38,358 nt of DNA from Nitrospiria bacterium (GCA_919901335.1 CAKKOZ010000099.1:1-38358); one strand, 5' to 3'; shown: positions 1 to 10,145, numbered from the stretch's first letter. The notes: generated by a model not told the origin, from the letters alone. Numbers and translations are program-made.

Positions 1-131
1 ACGGCTTTGTCAGTAGGGATCTACCCCGAGAGCAAAGCGAGCGAGAGGGGGAGGCGACTATCGTACTCCGCAAACTCTTCGAATTTGCTTCGCGCTGCGG
101 GTGAACCGCAGCTTGACCCGGCTTTGCCGGT

Positions 132-208
132 GAGCGAGGATCGGGCTTTGCCCGTCCGAGCGCGGGGTGTGGGGGCATCGGAGGAGCGAAGCCCGCACGG
201 GCCCCCAC
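132..208 (+). repeat. Structured intergenic repeat, copy 1 (upstream of rpmJ)
   Basis: GAGCGAGGAT-CGGGCTTTGCCCG-TCCGAGCGCGGGGTGTGGGGGCATCGGAGGA...CCGCACGGGCCCCCAC; shared with copies at 406-490, 893-973 and 17021-17107; GTGGGGGC/GCCCCCAC arms. Confidence 0.85.
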
Positions 209-255
209 AGATAATGGCGGCGACGTGAGCCCCTATAATAAATGCGGGTAAAAAA

Positions 256-369
256 ATGAAAGTGCGATCATCGGTAAAGGCGATCTGTGCAAAATGCAAG
301 GTCATTCGACGCAAGGGCGTGGTCCGCGTCATCTGCACCAATCGCCGTCACAAACAGCGCCAAGGATAG
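256..369 (+). CDS. rpmJ: 50S ribosomal protein L36 (37 aa, C+ zinc form)
   Basis: Translates to [37 protein letters not shown]; below the ORF-track length cut-off; precedes rpsM. Confidence 0.96.
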   Translation: MKVRSSVKAICAKCKVIRRKGVVRVICTNRRHKQRQG

Positions 370-405
370 TTATAGAGAAATCAATATCGATCCCGTAGAT
401 AAGTA

Positions 406-490
406 AGCGAGGATCAGGCTTTGCCTGTCCGAGCGCGGGGTGTGGGGGCATCGGAGGACCTGCGGTTCTGTTCATCCGCACGGGCCCCCG
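406..490 (+). repeat. Structured intergenic repeat, copy 2 (rpmJ-rpsM spacer)
   Basis: CAGGCTTTGCCTG hairpin, then GAGCGCGGGGTGTGGGGGCATCGGAGGA...CCGCACGGGCCCCCG. Confidence 0.85.
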
Positions 491-508
491 CTTAGGAAAG
501 GAGGAAAC

Positions 509-892
509 GTGGCGAGAATCGCGGGTGTGGATCTTCCAAGAGAAAAGAGAGTGGTCGTGGGCTTGACCTATATTTTTGGAATCGGCCAGTCGGCTTCGAT
601 GAAGATCCTCAAAAAGGCGGGAGTGAATCAGGATAAACGGGTGAAAGATCTGAAAGAAGACGAAATCGTCGTGCTCCGGGACATCATTGAGCGGGACTAT
701 AAAGTCGAAGGCGATCTTCGTAAAGAAGTGTCCATGGGGATCAAGCGGCTGATGGACATCGGAAGCTACCGAGGCTTGCGGCACCGGAAGGGATTGCCGG
801 TTCGAGGGCAGCGGACGAAAACCAACGCGCGCACTCGAAAGGGTCCCAAACGGTCCGTCGGTATTAAACGTAAGAGCGAAGCAACGGCTTAA
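509..892 (+). CDS. rpsM: 30S ribosomal protein S13
   Basis: [26 protein letters not shown]...; GTG start after GGAGG; the longer ORF start at 440 lies inside the repeat. Confidence 0.97.
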   Translation: MARIAGVDLPREKRVVVGLTYIFGIGQSASMKILKKAGVNQDKRVKDLKEDEIVVLRDIIERDYKVEGDLRKEVSMGIKRLMDIGSYRGLRHRKGLPVRGQRTKTNARTRKGPKRSVGIKRKSEATA

Positions 893-973
893 AGCGAGCG
901 ACTGGCTCTGCCGGCGCGAGCACGGGGGTGGGGGCATCGGAGGATGTCCCGATAGGACACCGCACGGGCCCCA
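893..973 (+). repeat. Structured intergenic repeat, copy 3 (rpsM-rpsK spacer)
   Basis: AGCGAGCGACTGGCTCTGCCGGCGCGAGCACGGGGGTGGGGGCATCGGAGGATGTCCCGATAGGACACCGCACGGGCCCCA. Confidence 0.85.
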
Positions 974-992
974 ACTAACAATGAGGTAATAC

Positions 993-1376
993 ATGGGAAA
1001 TAAAAAAGGGAAAAAACGCGAAAAGAAGATGGTCCAGATCGGGATTGCACACATCCTGGCGTCTTTTAATAATACGATTGTGACCATGACCGATATGAAC
1101 GGAAATGTTGTGGTGTGGTCCAGCGCCGGGAATCAGGGTTTCAAAGGCTCCAGGAAAAGCACCCCCTTTGCCGCGCAGCGGGCGGGCGAGGTGGCCGCCA
1201 AGAAGGCAATGGAGCACGGCATGCGGCAGGTTGACGTGTATGTCAAAGGTCCCGGATCCGGCAGGGAGTCGGCGATTCGGGCGTTGCAGGCGGCTGGATT
1301 GAAGATCAATCTGATTAAAGACGTAACGCCTGTCCCGCATAACGGATGTCGGCCGCCCAAGCGGCGACGGGTATAA
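993..1376 (+). CDS. rpsK: 30S ribosomal protein S11
   Basis: ...[46 protein letters not shown]...[13 protein letters not shown]. Confidence 0.98.
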   Translation: MGNKKGKKREKKMVQIGIAHILASFNNTIVTMTDMNGNVVVWSSAGNQGFKGSRKSTPFAAQRAGEVAAKKAMEHGMRQVDVYVKGPGSGRESAIRALQAAGLKINLIKDVTPVPHNGCRPPKRRRV

Positions 1377-1399
1377 CACCATAAGGAGGAAGACACGAC

Positions 1400-2026
1400 G
1401 TGGGACGATATATCGGATCAGTTTGTCGGTTGTGCCGGCGGGAAGGAAATAAATTGTTTCTGAAGGGAAGCCGGTGTTATACGGAGAAATGCGCCATTGA
1501 GCGACGGAACTATTCACCGGGTCAACACGGCCAGGCACGCCCCCGGATATCCGAATATCAAACCCAGCTGCGGGAGAAACAAAAGCTTAAGCGGATCTAT
1601 GGACTTCTGGAGCGCCAGTTCCGCGGGTATTTCGAGAAGGCGGCTCGTAAAAAAGGCATCACGGGAGAAAATCTTCTTCAGATGCTCGAGAGGAGACTGG
1701 ACAACATCGTGTATCGAATGGGTTTCTGTTCGTCCCGGAAGGAAGCCCGGCAGATGGTGAACCACGGACATTTCCTGGTTAATGGGCGGAAGGTGGACGT
1801 GGCTTCTTTTCTTGTCAAAAACGATGATGTGGTTGAACTCAAACCGGCCAGCCGGGAGTTGGCTCAGATCCAGACCTATCTGACGGCAGCGGAGGGGAGA
1901 GGCATTCCTCAATGGCTGGAACTGGACAAGGCTAATTTTAAGGGACGGGTTAAAGCCATTCCGACCAAGGAAGAATTGGCGATGCCGGTGAATGAGCGAT
2001 TGGTGGTGGAACTCTATTCCAGGTAA
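1400..2026 (+). CDS. rpsD: 30S ribosomal protein S4
   Basis: GTG start; [36 protein letters not shown]...; S4 domain. Confidence 0.98.
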   Translation: MGRYIGSVCRLCRREGNKLFLKGSRCYTEKCAIERRNYSPGQHGQARPRISEYQTQLREKQKLKRIYGLLERQFRGYFEKAARKKGITGENLLQMLERRLDNIVYRMGFCSSRKEARQMVNHGHFLVNGRKVDVASFLVKNDDVVELKPASRELAQIQTYLTAAEGRGIPQWLELDKANFKGRVKAIPTKEELAMPVNERLVVELYSR

Positions 2027-2093
2027 GCATCTTCTTGTTCCTGGATGATTCGAAAAGCGGAAGGATTTCTGTTTTCGTCCATAAGGAGGACGT

Positions 2094-3092
2094 ATGATTA
2101 TTCGAACCAAAGACTTCCAGATTCCCAAAAAACTGGAAATGGAAACAGAAACATTAACTTCGACCTACGGAAAATTTCATGCGGAGCCGTTTGAGCGCGG
2201 TTTTGGAACAACCATCGGCAATTCCCTGAGGAGGATTTTACTTTCTTCCATCGCCGGTGCCGCCGTGACCTCCGTAAAAATTGAGGGGGTCCTGCATGAG
2301 TTTTCGACCCTTCCGGGGGTTAAAGAAGACGTCACGGATATTATCCTGAATATCAAGAACCTTCGCTTAAAACTGCACACGGACCGGCCGAAGACCGTCC
2401 GGCTTAGAAAAAAGGGGCCGGGGGAAGCTAGGGCCAAGGATATCATCCACGATGCGGATGTGGAGGTTATGAACCCGGATCTTCATATCGCAACACTGGA
2501 TAAGGAAGCAAATCTGGATATCGAAATGGTCATCCGCATCGGGAGCGGCTACATGCCGGCCGAGCGGAACAAGGAGGAGGGGATGCCGATCGGTATGATC
2601 CCCGTGGATTCCATTTTCACCCCCGTCAAGAAAGTTAATTTCACGATCGAAAACGCGCGGGTGGGACGGATCACCGATTATGATAAATTGATCATGGAGA
2701 TCTGGACGGACGGCGGCGTTAAACCGGACGATGCCTTGGCGTACGCCGCTAAGATTCTGAAGGATCATCTTGCGATTTTCATTAATTTTGATGAGACGAT
2801 CGAGCCGGCGCAGGAACAGGTTGAGGACAAGAAGACCGAGTTCAACAAACATCTTTTACGGAGCGTGCATGAGCTTGAACTCTCCGTCCGCGCGGCCAAC
2901 TGCTTGAAAAACGCGAACATCAAAACGATCGGCGATCTGGTTCAGCGGACGGAGTCCGAAATGCTTCGGACAAAAAATTTCGGGCGGAAGTCGCTCAATG
3001 AAATAAAGGAAATCTTGACTGACATGGGGCTGTCCCTGGGCATGAAGGTGGGTTCCCATACGTCCGGCGAAGGCGCCGGGAAAGAGGAGTAA
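2094..3092 (+). CDS. rpoA: DNA-directed RNA polymerase subunit alpha
   Basis: Alpha NTD ([45 protein letters not shown]) and CTD ([23 protein letters not shown]). Confidence 0.98.
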   Translation: MIIRTKDFQIPKKLEMETETLTSTYGKFHAEPFERGFGTTIGNSLRRILLSSIAGAAVTSVKIEGVLHEFSTLPGVKEDVTDIILNIKNLRLKLHTDRPKTVRLRKKGPGEARAKDIIHDADVEVMNPDLHIATLDKEANLDIEMVIRIGSGYMPAERNKEEGMPIGMIPVDSIFTPVKKVNFTIENARVGRITDYDKLIMEIWTDGGVKPDDALAYAAKILKDHLAIFINFDETIEPAQEQVEDKKTEFNKHLLRSVHELELSVRAANCLKNANIKTIGDLVQRTESEMLRTKNFGRKSLNEIKEILTDMGLSLGMKVGSHTSGEGAGKEE

Positions 3093-3099
3093 AGCCGAT

Positions 3100-3516
3100 A
3101 TGCGTCACAAAAAACGCGGACGACAACTGGGGCGGGATACGGATCACCGCCGAGCCCTTTTCCGAAATCTGGTCACCTCGCTGTTCGAACATGAACGGAT
3201 TGAGACGACCGCGGCCAAGGCCAAAGAGATTCGGGGGATCGCGGATAAAATGATTACCCTTGGAAAACAGGGAAATCTTGCGGCTCGGAGACGGGCGGCG
3301 GCCTACTTGATGAACCCGGAGACCGTCTCGAAATTGTTTGCTGAAATTGCGCCCCGGTTCAACCAACGCCCGGGAGGGTATACGCGTCTTATTCGAACGC
3401 GCGTCCGAATTGGGGATGGGGCCAAAATGGCCGTGGTGGAATTGGTCGTGCAGGGTCAACTGAATAAACCCAAGAAGACCGAGAAGCCCAGAGAGGCGCC
3501 GGAAAAGAGCCCCTGA
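3100..3516 (+). CDS. rplQ: 50S ribosomal protein L17
   Basis: [45 protein letters not shown]. Confidence 0.97.
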   Translation: MRHKKRGRQLGRDTDHRRALFRNLVTSLFEHERIETTAAKAKEIRGIADKMITLGKQGNLAARRRAAAYLMNPETVSKLFAEIAPRFNQRPGGYTRLIRTRVRIGDGAKMAVVELVVQGQLNKPKKTEKPREAPEKSP

Positions 3517-3538
3517 GTTTGTTCCCCGCTTCTGTTTG

Positions 3539-3575
3539 GCGGCTCCTGATCGTCCGGGAGCCGCTGAACTTTTCC
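3539..3575 (+). terminator. Candidate terminator after rplQ
   Basis: GCGGCTCC...GGAGCCGC stem-loop followed by the short T stretch AACTTTT. Confidence 0.55.
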
Positions 3576-3642
3576 CGTCCGATTTTTCCCATTCTCTGAC
3601 CCAGCCTATCTTCCCGCCGAGTTTCGGGTGGATCGGGTACGC

Positions 3643-3671
3643 TTTACTCAAATCATTCTGTGTGTTATAGT
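3643..3671 (+). promoter_or_regulatory. Candidate sigma70-type promoter for the lpt-rpoN cluster
   Basis: TTTACT-N17-TATAGT with TGTGT directly upstream of the -10. Confidence 0.65.
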
Positions 3672-3680
3672 GTGTGTGCG

Positions 3681-4247
3681 ATGGATACGGTGAAATTCCC
3701 AAAGGTAATTCTGTTGACCTTGATCGGAATCCTCTTGGTGCTGTTGGTTTGGGTCTTATCGGTTGGGATCGAGCGCCATGCCGTTTTGCCTTCCTCAAGA
3801 GGACTGATCGGCAAAGCGGATATCGAAATGGACCGGTTCTCTCTAAAACAGATCCGTAATGGTTTAGTGGAATGGAATATCAAAGCCGATCGGGCGGAAC
3901 TGTTTGAAGAACGACACGAGGTTTCTCTGAGTGCCCTGCAGGCAACCTTGCGGACGGCCGAAGGGCTCCGCGTGAGTTTTTCAGGAGACCGGGGTCTTTT
4001 CAATACCGGAACGCGTGACTTCGGAATCAAACAGAACGACGGCGATTTGGATGTATCCATGAATAACGGCTACACCATCCAAGCCCCCTCCTTGACCTGG
4101 AAGGACCGGCAACGGGAAATCGTATCGGAACAACCGATCCGGATCATCGGTCAAGGACTTCGGATTCGCGGCGATCACCTGATTGTAAAACCAGAAAATC
4201 AGCAATTGACGGTCAGTGGAGATGTCCATGTTACGACGGAGCCTTAG
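3681..4247 (+). CDS. lptC: LPS export ABC transporter periplasmic protein LptC
   Basis: N-terminal membrane anchor, LptC-like beta region; directly upstream of lptA/lptB. Confidence 0.8.
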   Translation: MDTVKFPKVILLTLIGILLVLLVWVLSVGIERHAVLPSSRGLIGKADIEMDRFSLKQIRNGLVEWNIKADRAELFEERHEVSLSALQATLRTAEGLRVSFSGDRGLFNTGTRDFGIKQNDGDLDVSMNNGYTIQAPSLTWKDRQREIVSEQPIRIIGQGLRIRGDHLIVKPENQQLTVSGDVHVTTEP

Positions 4248-4775
4248 TGGCATCCTGCTGGCCGTGGGTGTTTTTTTTTAAATTCCTCACCTCTTTATTC
4301 AACGGAGACGACTCCGCACGCCCAACCGCTTTCCATCAGCTCAAAAGCCATGACGGTAAGAAACCTTGAACAGCAGGCCATTTTTGAGGGTGATGTGGTG
4401 ATGAAGAAAGAGGGTTTGACCATCACGTCAGACCATGCCAAGGTGACGTTTGCCTCCATAGAGGCTCCGATGGAAGATAAAAAAAAGCCGCCCGCCGGGC
4501 TGTTTTCCCCGCAATCCCAGTTCGCGGATAATGAGATAACACTCATTCACGCGACCGGGAATGTTGTTCTGCGGCAAGGTGATCGGCGGGTTCATTCAAA
4601 AGAGGCTTTGTATTATCAAAAAGAAGAGAAAGTTGTCCTGCTGGGTGAGCCGGTGGCGTTGGAGAAAGACTATTGGGTGACGGGCACGAAGATGACAATT
4701 TTTTTGCGCGAGAACCGGAGTATCATTGAAGGCAGCAGAATGATCATTCACCCGAAAGATCAGGCGCCCGAATAG
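4228..4775 (+). pseudogene. lptA: LptA-like LPS transport protein, apparent frameshift at T9 tract (4271-4279)
   Basis: ATG at 4228 opens MLRRSLSGILLAVGVFF* and ends at TAA 4279-4281; a one-base backward shift joins it to the ORF 4350-4775 (QQAIFEGDVVMKKEGLTITSDHAKV...). May be functional (slippage) or a sequence error. Confidence 0.75.
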
Positions 4776-4802
4776 TTGGATTCCGTATTTTGAAGGAAAA
4801 CG

Positions 4803-5528
4803 ATGATCCTGAGCGCAAAACATCTTGAGAAAAGCTTCCGCCATCGGAAAGTCGTCAAGGATGTCAGCCTTGAGGTAAAGGCCGGGGAAGTGGTCGGATT
4901 ACTGGGGCCGAACGGGGCCGGAAAGACAACCGTTTTTTATATGATGGTGGGTCTGATCGCCGCGGATAGTGGAGAGATCTGCCTGGATGACCAGCGCATC
5001 ACGAATCTGCCCATGTACCGAAGGGCCCGCCGGGGAATCGGCTATCTTCCGCAGGAACCTTCTGTTTTCCGAAAGCTGACGGTGGAAGAAAATCTTCTCG
5101 CTATTCTTGAAACGCTGGATTTGTCTTCCGTGGAACGTCAAGAACGCCTTCATGCCCTCCTCAATGAATTAAACATTTCACATCTGGCCAAAAGCAGGGC
5201 TTATGCCTTATCCGGAGGGGAACGTCGGAGGGTCGAAATCACGCGATCGCTGGTGACCTCCCCTCACTTCCTTCTTTTGGATGAACCGTTTGCGGGAATT
5301 GATCCGATCGCGATTATAGACATTCAGAAGATTATCGGCCAATTAAAGAACAAGGGGATCGGGGTTCTGATTACGGATCATAATGTACAGGAAACACTTG
5401 AGATCACAGATCGTTCTTATATAATTAACGCAGGTGAAATTCTCGAATCAGGCACGTCGCATGATATCGCAAACAGCGCCAAGGCCAAAGCGATTTACTT
5501 GGGAGAAAAATTTCGGTTTCTTGGATAA
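4803..5528 (+). CDS. lptB: LPS export ABC transporter ATP-binding protein LptB
   Basis: Walker [10 protein letters not shown], signature [11 protein letters not shown], Walker [13 protein letters not shown]. Confidence 0.95.
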   Translation: MILSAKHLEKSFRHRKVVKDVSLEVKAGEVVGLLGPNGAGKTTVFYMMVGLIAADSGEICLDDQRITNLPMYRRARRGIGYLPQEPSVFRKLTVEENLLAILETLDLSSVERQERLHALLNELNISHLAKSRAYALSGGERRRVEITRSLVTSPHFLLLDEPFAGIDPIAIIDIQKIIGQLKNKGIGVLITDHNVQETLEITDRSYIINAGEILESGTSHDIANSAKAKAIYLGEKFRFLG

Positions 5529-5571
5529 GCCACGGAATGGGGATCATGACCCGAACTGAAGACCCCGCATT

Positions 5572-6993
5572 ATGAAGACCAGCCTCGATTTGAAGCTCAC
5601 GCAGAAACTCGTCATGACACCGCAGTTGCAACAGGCCATAAAGCTGTTGCAGCTTTCTCGGTTGGAGCTCTCGCAAACGGTCTCGCAGGAGTTGCTTGAG
5701 AATCCTTTGCTTGAGGAATCCGTGACGGATCTGGAAGAGCCGGTTGATGAAAAGAAAACGCAAGACGAGGAGGAACTTCCGGATTCCAGTGAAGCCGAAT
5801 TGTCTTCCCAGTGGGAGGAATATATCGGCGACATACAACGCGAAAACAGGGAAACCGAGTATCCCTCTGCGGTGGGCGATGAGCTCCCGTCTTACGAGCA
5901 AACCCTGACCCGGCCGCAGTCCCTGTCGGAACATCTCCTGTGGCAGTTAAGCTTGTCTGTCGCGACCCCTCAAGAAGTCGAGATTGGAAAGCTCATGATC
6001 GGAAATATTGATGAGGAAGGTTATCTCCGGGTTTCGGTTGAAGAACTGGCTGCATCGGCCGAGGCCAAAATTGAGGACGTCGAACGCGCGCTGAAACTCG
6101 TCCAAGGTTTTGATCCGATGGGGGTCGGCGCAAGACATCTTCGGGAATGCTTATTGATACAACTCGATCAACTTGGCCTAAAAGGCTCCATGGCCGAGGT
6201 CATTGTCTCCAACCATCTTCAGGATATCGAAACCCGAAGGTTCCAGGGCATCGCCAAGACGTTGGGGGTTTCTCTTGACGAAGTTTTAGCCGTGGTGAAG
6301 ATCATTCAGGGGCTCGAACCCAAACCCGGTCGTCCCTTTTTTTCTGATGTGGCCCAAATGATTATGCCGGATATCTTTGTGGTGAAGACCGATGACAACT
6401 ATACCGTTGCGCTCAATGATGACGGCCTACCCAAATTGCGGATCAGTGCGTACTATCAAAAGCTGCTGTCGGAAAAATCACGGACGCCCGATACGATCCG
6501 CACCTATCTTGCAGACCGATTCCGATCCGCGGTCTGGCTGGTTCGCAGCATCGAACAGCGGAATCGGACGATTTGCAAAGTCGCAGAAAGCATCGTCAAG
6601 TTCCAGCGGGAGTTTTTTGAAAAAGGGGTCGATTACTTGAAACCCCTGGTATTGCGCCAGGTGGCGGACGACATTTCCATGCACGAATCAACCATCAGCC
6701 GTGTAACGACGAATAAGTACATGCATACCCCTCGGGGGATCTTCGACTTAAAGTATTTTTTCAACAGCAGCATTTCGAGAGGCGGTGAGTTTGGGGGTGG
6801 AGTCTCCTCCGTTTCGGTCCGGGAGCTCATCCGGCAGATGGTGTCGCAGGAAGATCCGAAAAATCCGCTCAAAGACCAGGAAATCGTTGAACGACTGAAA
6901 AGCCAGCATATTGAGATCGCGCGGAGGACGGTGGCGAAATACCGAGCGGAGTTAAAAATACCCCAGGCCGGTCATCGTCGATATGGTTCCTAA
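5572..6993 (+). CDS. rpoN: RNA polymerase sigma-54 factor
   Basis: N-terminal Gln-rich activator-interaction region (LKLTQKLVMTPQLQQAIKLLQLSRLEL) and C-terminal RpoN box region (ARRTVAKYRAELKIPQAGHRR). Confidence 0.97.
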   Translation: MKTSLDLKLTQKLVMTPQLQQAIKLLQLSRLELSQTVSQELLENPLLEESVTDLEEPVDEKKTQDEEELPDSSEAELSSQWEEYIGDIQRENRETEYPSAVGDELPSYEQTLTRPQSLSEHLLWQLSLSVATPQEVEIGKLMIGNIDEEGYLRVSVEELAASAEAKIEDVERALKLVQGFDPMGVGARHLRECLLIQLDQLGLKGSMAEVIVSNHLQDIETRRFQGIAKTLGVSLDEVLAVVKIIQGLEPKPGRPFFSDVAQMIMPDIFVVKTDDNYTVALNDDGLPKLRISAYYQKLLSEKSRTPDTIRTYLADRFRSAVWLVRSIEQRNRTICKVAESIVKFQREFFEKGVDYLKPLVLRQVADDISMHESTISRVTTNKYMHTPRGIFDLKYFFNSSISRGGEFGGGVSSVSVRELIRQMVSQEDPKNPLKDQEIVERLKSQHIEIARRTVAKYRAELKIPQAGHRRYGS

Positions 6994-7873
6994 AGGGTAT
7001 GCTCCAATGGATCTTCGGCTGGTAATCGTCAGCGGCCTTTCCGGTTCGGGAAAGACCCATGCATTGAAATGCTTCGAGGACCTCGGGTTCTTCTGCGTTG
7101 ACAATCTGCCGCCTCCGTTATTGCCCGTCTTTACGGATTTGTGCGTACAATCCAGTACCGGGATCAAGACGGTGGCGGTTGGAATCGATATCCGAGAACG
7201 CGATTTTTTGAGAGATTTTTTGTCGGTTTCCGAGCGGATGAAAAAGGAAGGCTGTCAGGCTGAGTTGATCTTTCTTGAGGCGAAGGATGAGGTGCTGATT
7301 CGGCGGTTTTCCGAGACCCGGCGGCCTCATCCTCTTGCCAAAAATAGACCGATTCTGGAGGGGATTCAGCAGGAAAGAGACGAGTTGGCCGGGCTAAAAC
7401 AACGGGCCGATCGAATCATTGACACGTCCAATTTTACGACCCAACAATTGAAGGACGTCGTTGTTCAGTATTATGTCGATCATGGCGAGAGCAGGAAGCC
7501 CAGCATTTCCATCATTTCGTTCGGTTATAAGAATGGGATTCCGTACGAGATCGATCTGTTGTTTGATGTGCGATTTCTTCGGAACCCGAATTCTGTGGCC
7601 GAGTTAAAACCTCTCTCGGGTGAGGATCCGGCGATCCAGGAGTATGTCTTTAAAAAAACGGAAGCGGAAAAATTTATTGAACAGGTCAAATCATTCCTGG
7701 TCTTTCTGGTTCCTTACTATGAAAAAGAAGGACGGCCCTATTTAACCATCGCGATCGGTTGTACCGGGGGGCGCCACCGATCGGTGGCGATCGCGCGTCG
7801 TCTTTACGACGACTTGAAAGCGGCCCGCTATGACGTTGTGCTCCGGCATCGTGATATCCATCGGGATCGTTGA
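6983..7873 (+). CDS. rapZ: RNase adapter RapZ / nucleotide-binding protein
   Basis: VIVSGLSGSGKTHALKCFEDLGFFCVDNLPP...; IAIGCTGGRHRSVAIARRL; overlaps the rpoN end. Confidence 0.95.
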   Translation: MVPKGYAPMDLRLVIVSGLSGSGKTHALKCFEDLGFFCVDNLPPPLLPVFTDLCVQSSTGIKTVAVGIDIRERDFLRDFLSVSERMKKEGCQAELIFLEAKDEVLIRRFSETRRPHPLAKNRPILEGIQQERDELAGLKQRADRIIDTSNFTTQQLKDVVVQYYVDHGESRKPSISIISFGYKNGIPYEIDLLFDVRFLRNPNSVAELKPLSGEDPAIQEYVFKKTEAEKFIEQVKSFLVFLVPYYEKEGRPYLTIAIGCTGGRHRSVAIARRLYDDLKAARYDVVLRHRDIHRDR

Positions 7874-8649
7874 TGACCGCGAAATCGAAAACGCCGTTGC
7901 TTTTAACATTCGATCTCGAGCACGGTTTGCTGGAAAGCCTGATGGGGTTGCTTAAAGACCGTTCCACTGATGGGCCCGTCCTTGACCGAATGGCCCGGTT
8001 TCATTACCGAAACGAAGTTCTCATGGGAATGGTGTTGAACCACCCGCACGTGATGCCGCAAACGCTTCTCTTCCTCTTCAGCACTGCGTCCGCCGATTTT
8101 AAAAAGCGAATTCAACAGTTGACCCCTCCCCCGTCGACCGTCACGGAAAAAGGATTGGTGCCGGTTAACGATCTTGACCGAGAGCAGGCCTCGAAGGAGT
8201 CTGTCGCCCAACCGGACCCTCAAGCCCTGGAGGAGCGGTCGCTGTTCCAGCGCATACAGCACATGACGGTTGCCGAAAAAGTGCAGTTCGCTCTTCGCGC
8301 CGGCAAGGACGGTCGAAGCCTTTTGCTCAAAGATTCCAACCGTCAAGTGGCTCAGGCGGTTTTGGGCAGCCCGAAAATTACGGAGGACGAGATTCTTTTG
8401 ATCGCGCAATCTCGAAACGTTTCGGATGACATCTTGCGCACCGTGGCCAAAAATAAGGAGTGGCTGAAGAACTATTCGGTTCTTTTCTCTCTTGTCAGCA
8501 ACCCGAAAACCCCTTTGGGAATTTCAGTGCCGCTGCTGTTCTCAATCAAGGTAAAAGATCTCGGCCTTCTTTCCAAAAACAGAAACATCCCGGAAGCCAT
8601 TCGGACAGGCGCCAATCGCCTCTTGCTGGCCAAACAAAAACAGTCATAG
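7870..8649 (+). CDS. Conserved hypothetical protein
   Basis: 259 aa; helical, MTVAEKVQFALRAGKDGRSLLLKDSNRQVAQAVLGSPKITEDEI...; overlaps the rapZ stop. Confidence 0.75.
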   Translation: MMTAKSKTPLLLTFDLEHGLLESLMGLLKDRSTDGPVLDRMARFHYRNEVLMGMVLNHPHVMPQTLLFLFSTASADFKKRIQQLTPPPSTVTEKGLVPVNDLDREQASKESVAQPDPQALEERSLFQRIQHMTVAEKVQFALRAGKDGRSLLLKDSNRQVAQAVLGSPKITEDEILLIAQSRNVSDDILRTVAKNKEWLKNYSVLFSLVSNPKTPLGISVPLLFSIKVKDLGLLSKNRNIPEAIRTGANRLLLAKQKQS

Positions 8650-8670
8650 CCCCTGCCCCCTCCTTTAGAC

Positions 8671-8696
8671 CCCCTACCCATAGGGGATACTTTTTT
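8671..8696 (+). terminator. Intrinsic terminator
   Basis: CCCCTA-CCCA-TAGGGG-ATAC-TTTTTT. Confidence 0.75.
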
Positions 8697-8753
8697 ATAG
8701 TCTACAACCCGTTGGTCTTCTGAGGAAAAATACGATGGAACGATTAAAATGGC

Positions 8754-8781
8754 TTGACAAGTTGAATATAGTAAGTATACT
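8754..8781 (+). promoter_or_regulatory. Sigma70-type promoter
   Basis: TTGACA-N16-TATACT; the -10 overlaps the palindrome AAGTATACTT (8773-8782). Confidence 0.75.
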
Positions 8782-8837
8782 TCCCGTCATTGGTTCAATC
8801 AATCTGAAAATTTTTGTTAGCATACAGGGCTGATCAA

Positions 8838-9044
8838 ATGACGAAGCACGTCAGAACAAAGCGGTACAAGACGCGAGACATTTGCAGGGTTTTCGATATC
8901 TCGAAGGTCACGCTCTTCCGATGGGAAAAGGAGGGACTGATCTCGAATGTCGGCCGAGACTGGCGTAATTGGCGGTTGTATTCGGAACAAAATATGAAGG
9001 AGATTCGTAAGATCATGCAAAGCAGAAACAGCCGTCATGGATAG
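8838..9044 (+). CDS. Small MerR-type HTH protein
   Basis: YKTRDICRVFDISKVTLFRWEKEGLISNVGRDWRNWRLYSEQNMKEIRKIM; HTH only. Confidence 0.75.
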   Translation: MTKHVRTKRYKTRDICRVFDISKVTLFRWEKEGLISNVGRDWRNWRLYSEQNMKEIRKIMQSRNSRHG

Positions 9045-9074
9045 TTTTTATTTCGAAGAATTAGGAGTTCTCTA

Positions 9075-10145
9075 ATGGGGTTCCTGTTTTCAAAGGCGCG
9101 TCCGCTCTTCGGCCTGGATATCGGTTCCAGCGCGATTAAAGTCGTCCAGCTCCGCGAAACCAAACGAGGATATTTCCTGGAGAAGTTTGGTGTTAAGCTG
9201 TTAGCACCTGAAATGATTGTGGATGGAACGGTGATGGATGCAGGGCGTGTCGTAGAGGCTCTGAAGGAATTGTTGGCCGAACAAAAGATCAAGCTTAAGG
9301 ATGTGGCGATTTCCATTTCAGGTCACTCCGTCATTGTGAAAAAGATCAACCTTCCCATGATGACCGAGGAAGAACTTGAAGAATCCATTAAATGGGAGGC
9401 TGAGCAATACATTCCATTCGATATCAATGACGTCAATATTGATTCTCATATTCTTGGGACGGGCGAAGGCCAGGACGGGCAACCCCAGATGAGTGTCCTT
9501 TTGGTCGCCGCCAAGAAAGACAAGCTCAATGAATACACATCGCTGGTGGCGGAAGCCGGCCTGACCCCTTTGGTGGTGGATGTGGACGCGTTCACCATTG
9601 AAAATATGTACGGCATTAATTACGACGTTCAGGAAAACGAAGTCGTTGTGCTGGTGAACATCGGAGCGAGCGTGATGAACATCAATATTCTAAAAAACTC
9701 GACCTCTGCCTTTACGCGCGATATCTCAATCGGAGGTAATCGGTACACCGAAACGATTCAGAAAGAACTGAATTTGAGCTATCAGGACGCAGAACAGGCC
9801 AAACGGGTGGAAAATCCCGAAGGCGTCAATCCGGAGGCTCTGGCCGCGGTCATCCATGCCGTCAATGCCGAAGTGGCCGGCGAGATCACGCGGTCGATTG
9901 AATATTTCAAGACGACTTCGATACAGGAGAATATTGATAAGGTTGTCTTATGCGGAGGCGCAGCCAAGGCCCGGGGGCTGGTATCGTTGCTGGGAGAGCG
10001 TTTTGGGGGGGCGGTCGAACTGGCCAATCCGTTCAATCGCATTGAAATCGATCCAAAGTCATTCAGCATCGAGCAAATCCGGGACGCGGCTCCGCAGGCG
10101 GCGGTGAGCGTCGGCTTGGCGATCCGGAAAATGGGTGATCGATGA
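9075..10145 (+). CDS. pilM: Type IV pilus assembly protein PilM
   Basis: LFGLDIGSSAIKVVQLRETKRGY...; KWEAEQYIPFDINDVNID. Confidence 0.96.
   Translation: MGFLFSKARPLFGLDIGSSAIKVVQLRETKRGYFLEKFGVKLLAPEMIVDGTVMDAGRVVEALKELLAEQKIKLKDVAISISGHSVIVKKINLPMMTEEELEESIKWEAEQYIPFDINDVNIDSHILGTGEGQDGQPQMSVLLVAAKKDKLNEYTSLVAEAGLTPLVVDVDAFTIENMYGINYDVQENEVVVLVNIGASVMNINILKNSTSAFTRDISIGGNRYTETIQKELNLSYQDAEQAKRVENPEGVNPEALAAVIHAVNAEVAGEITRSIEYFKTTSIQENIDKVVLCGGAAKARGLVSLLGERFGGAVELANPFNRIEIDPKSFSIEQIRDAAPQAAVSVGLAIRKMGDR

Noticed and set aside
329-1538. Long minus-strand ORFs opposite the ribosomal genes (e.g. 329-1087, 975-1538)
   Set aside because: They are antisense to clear ribosomal protein genes and show no recognisable protein features; shadows of codon bias.
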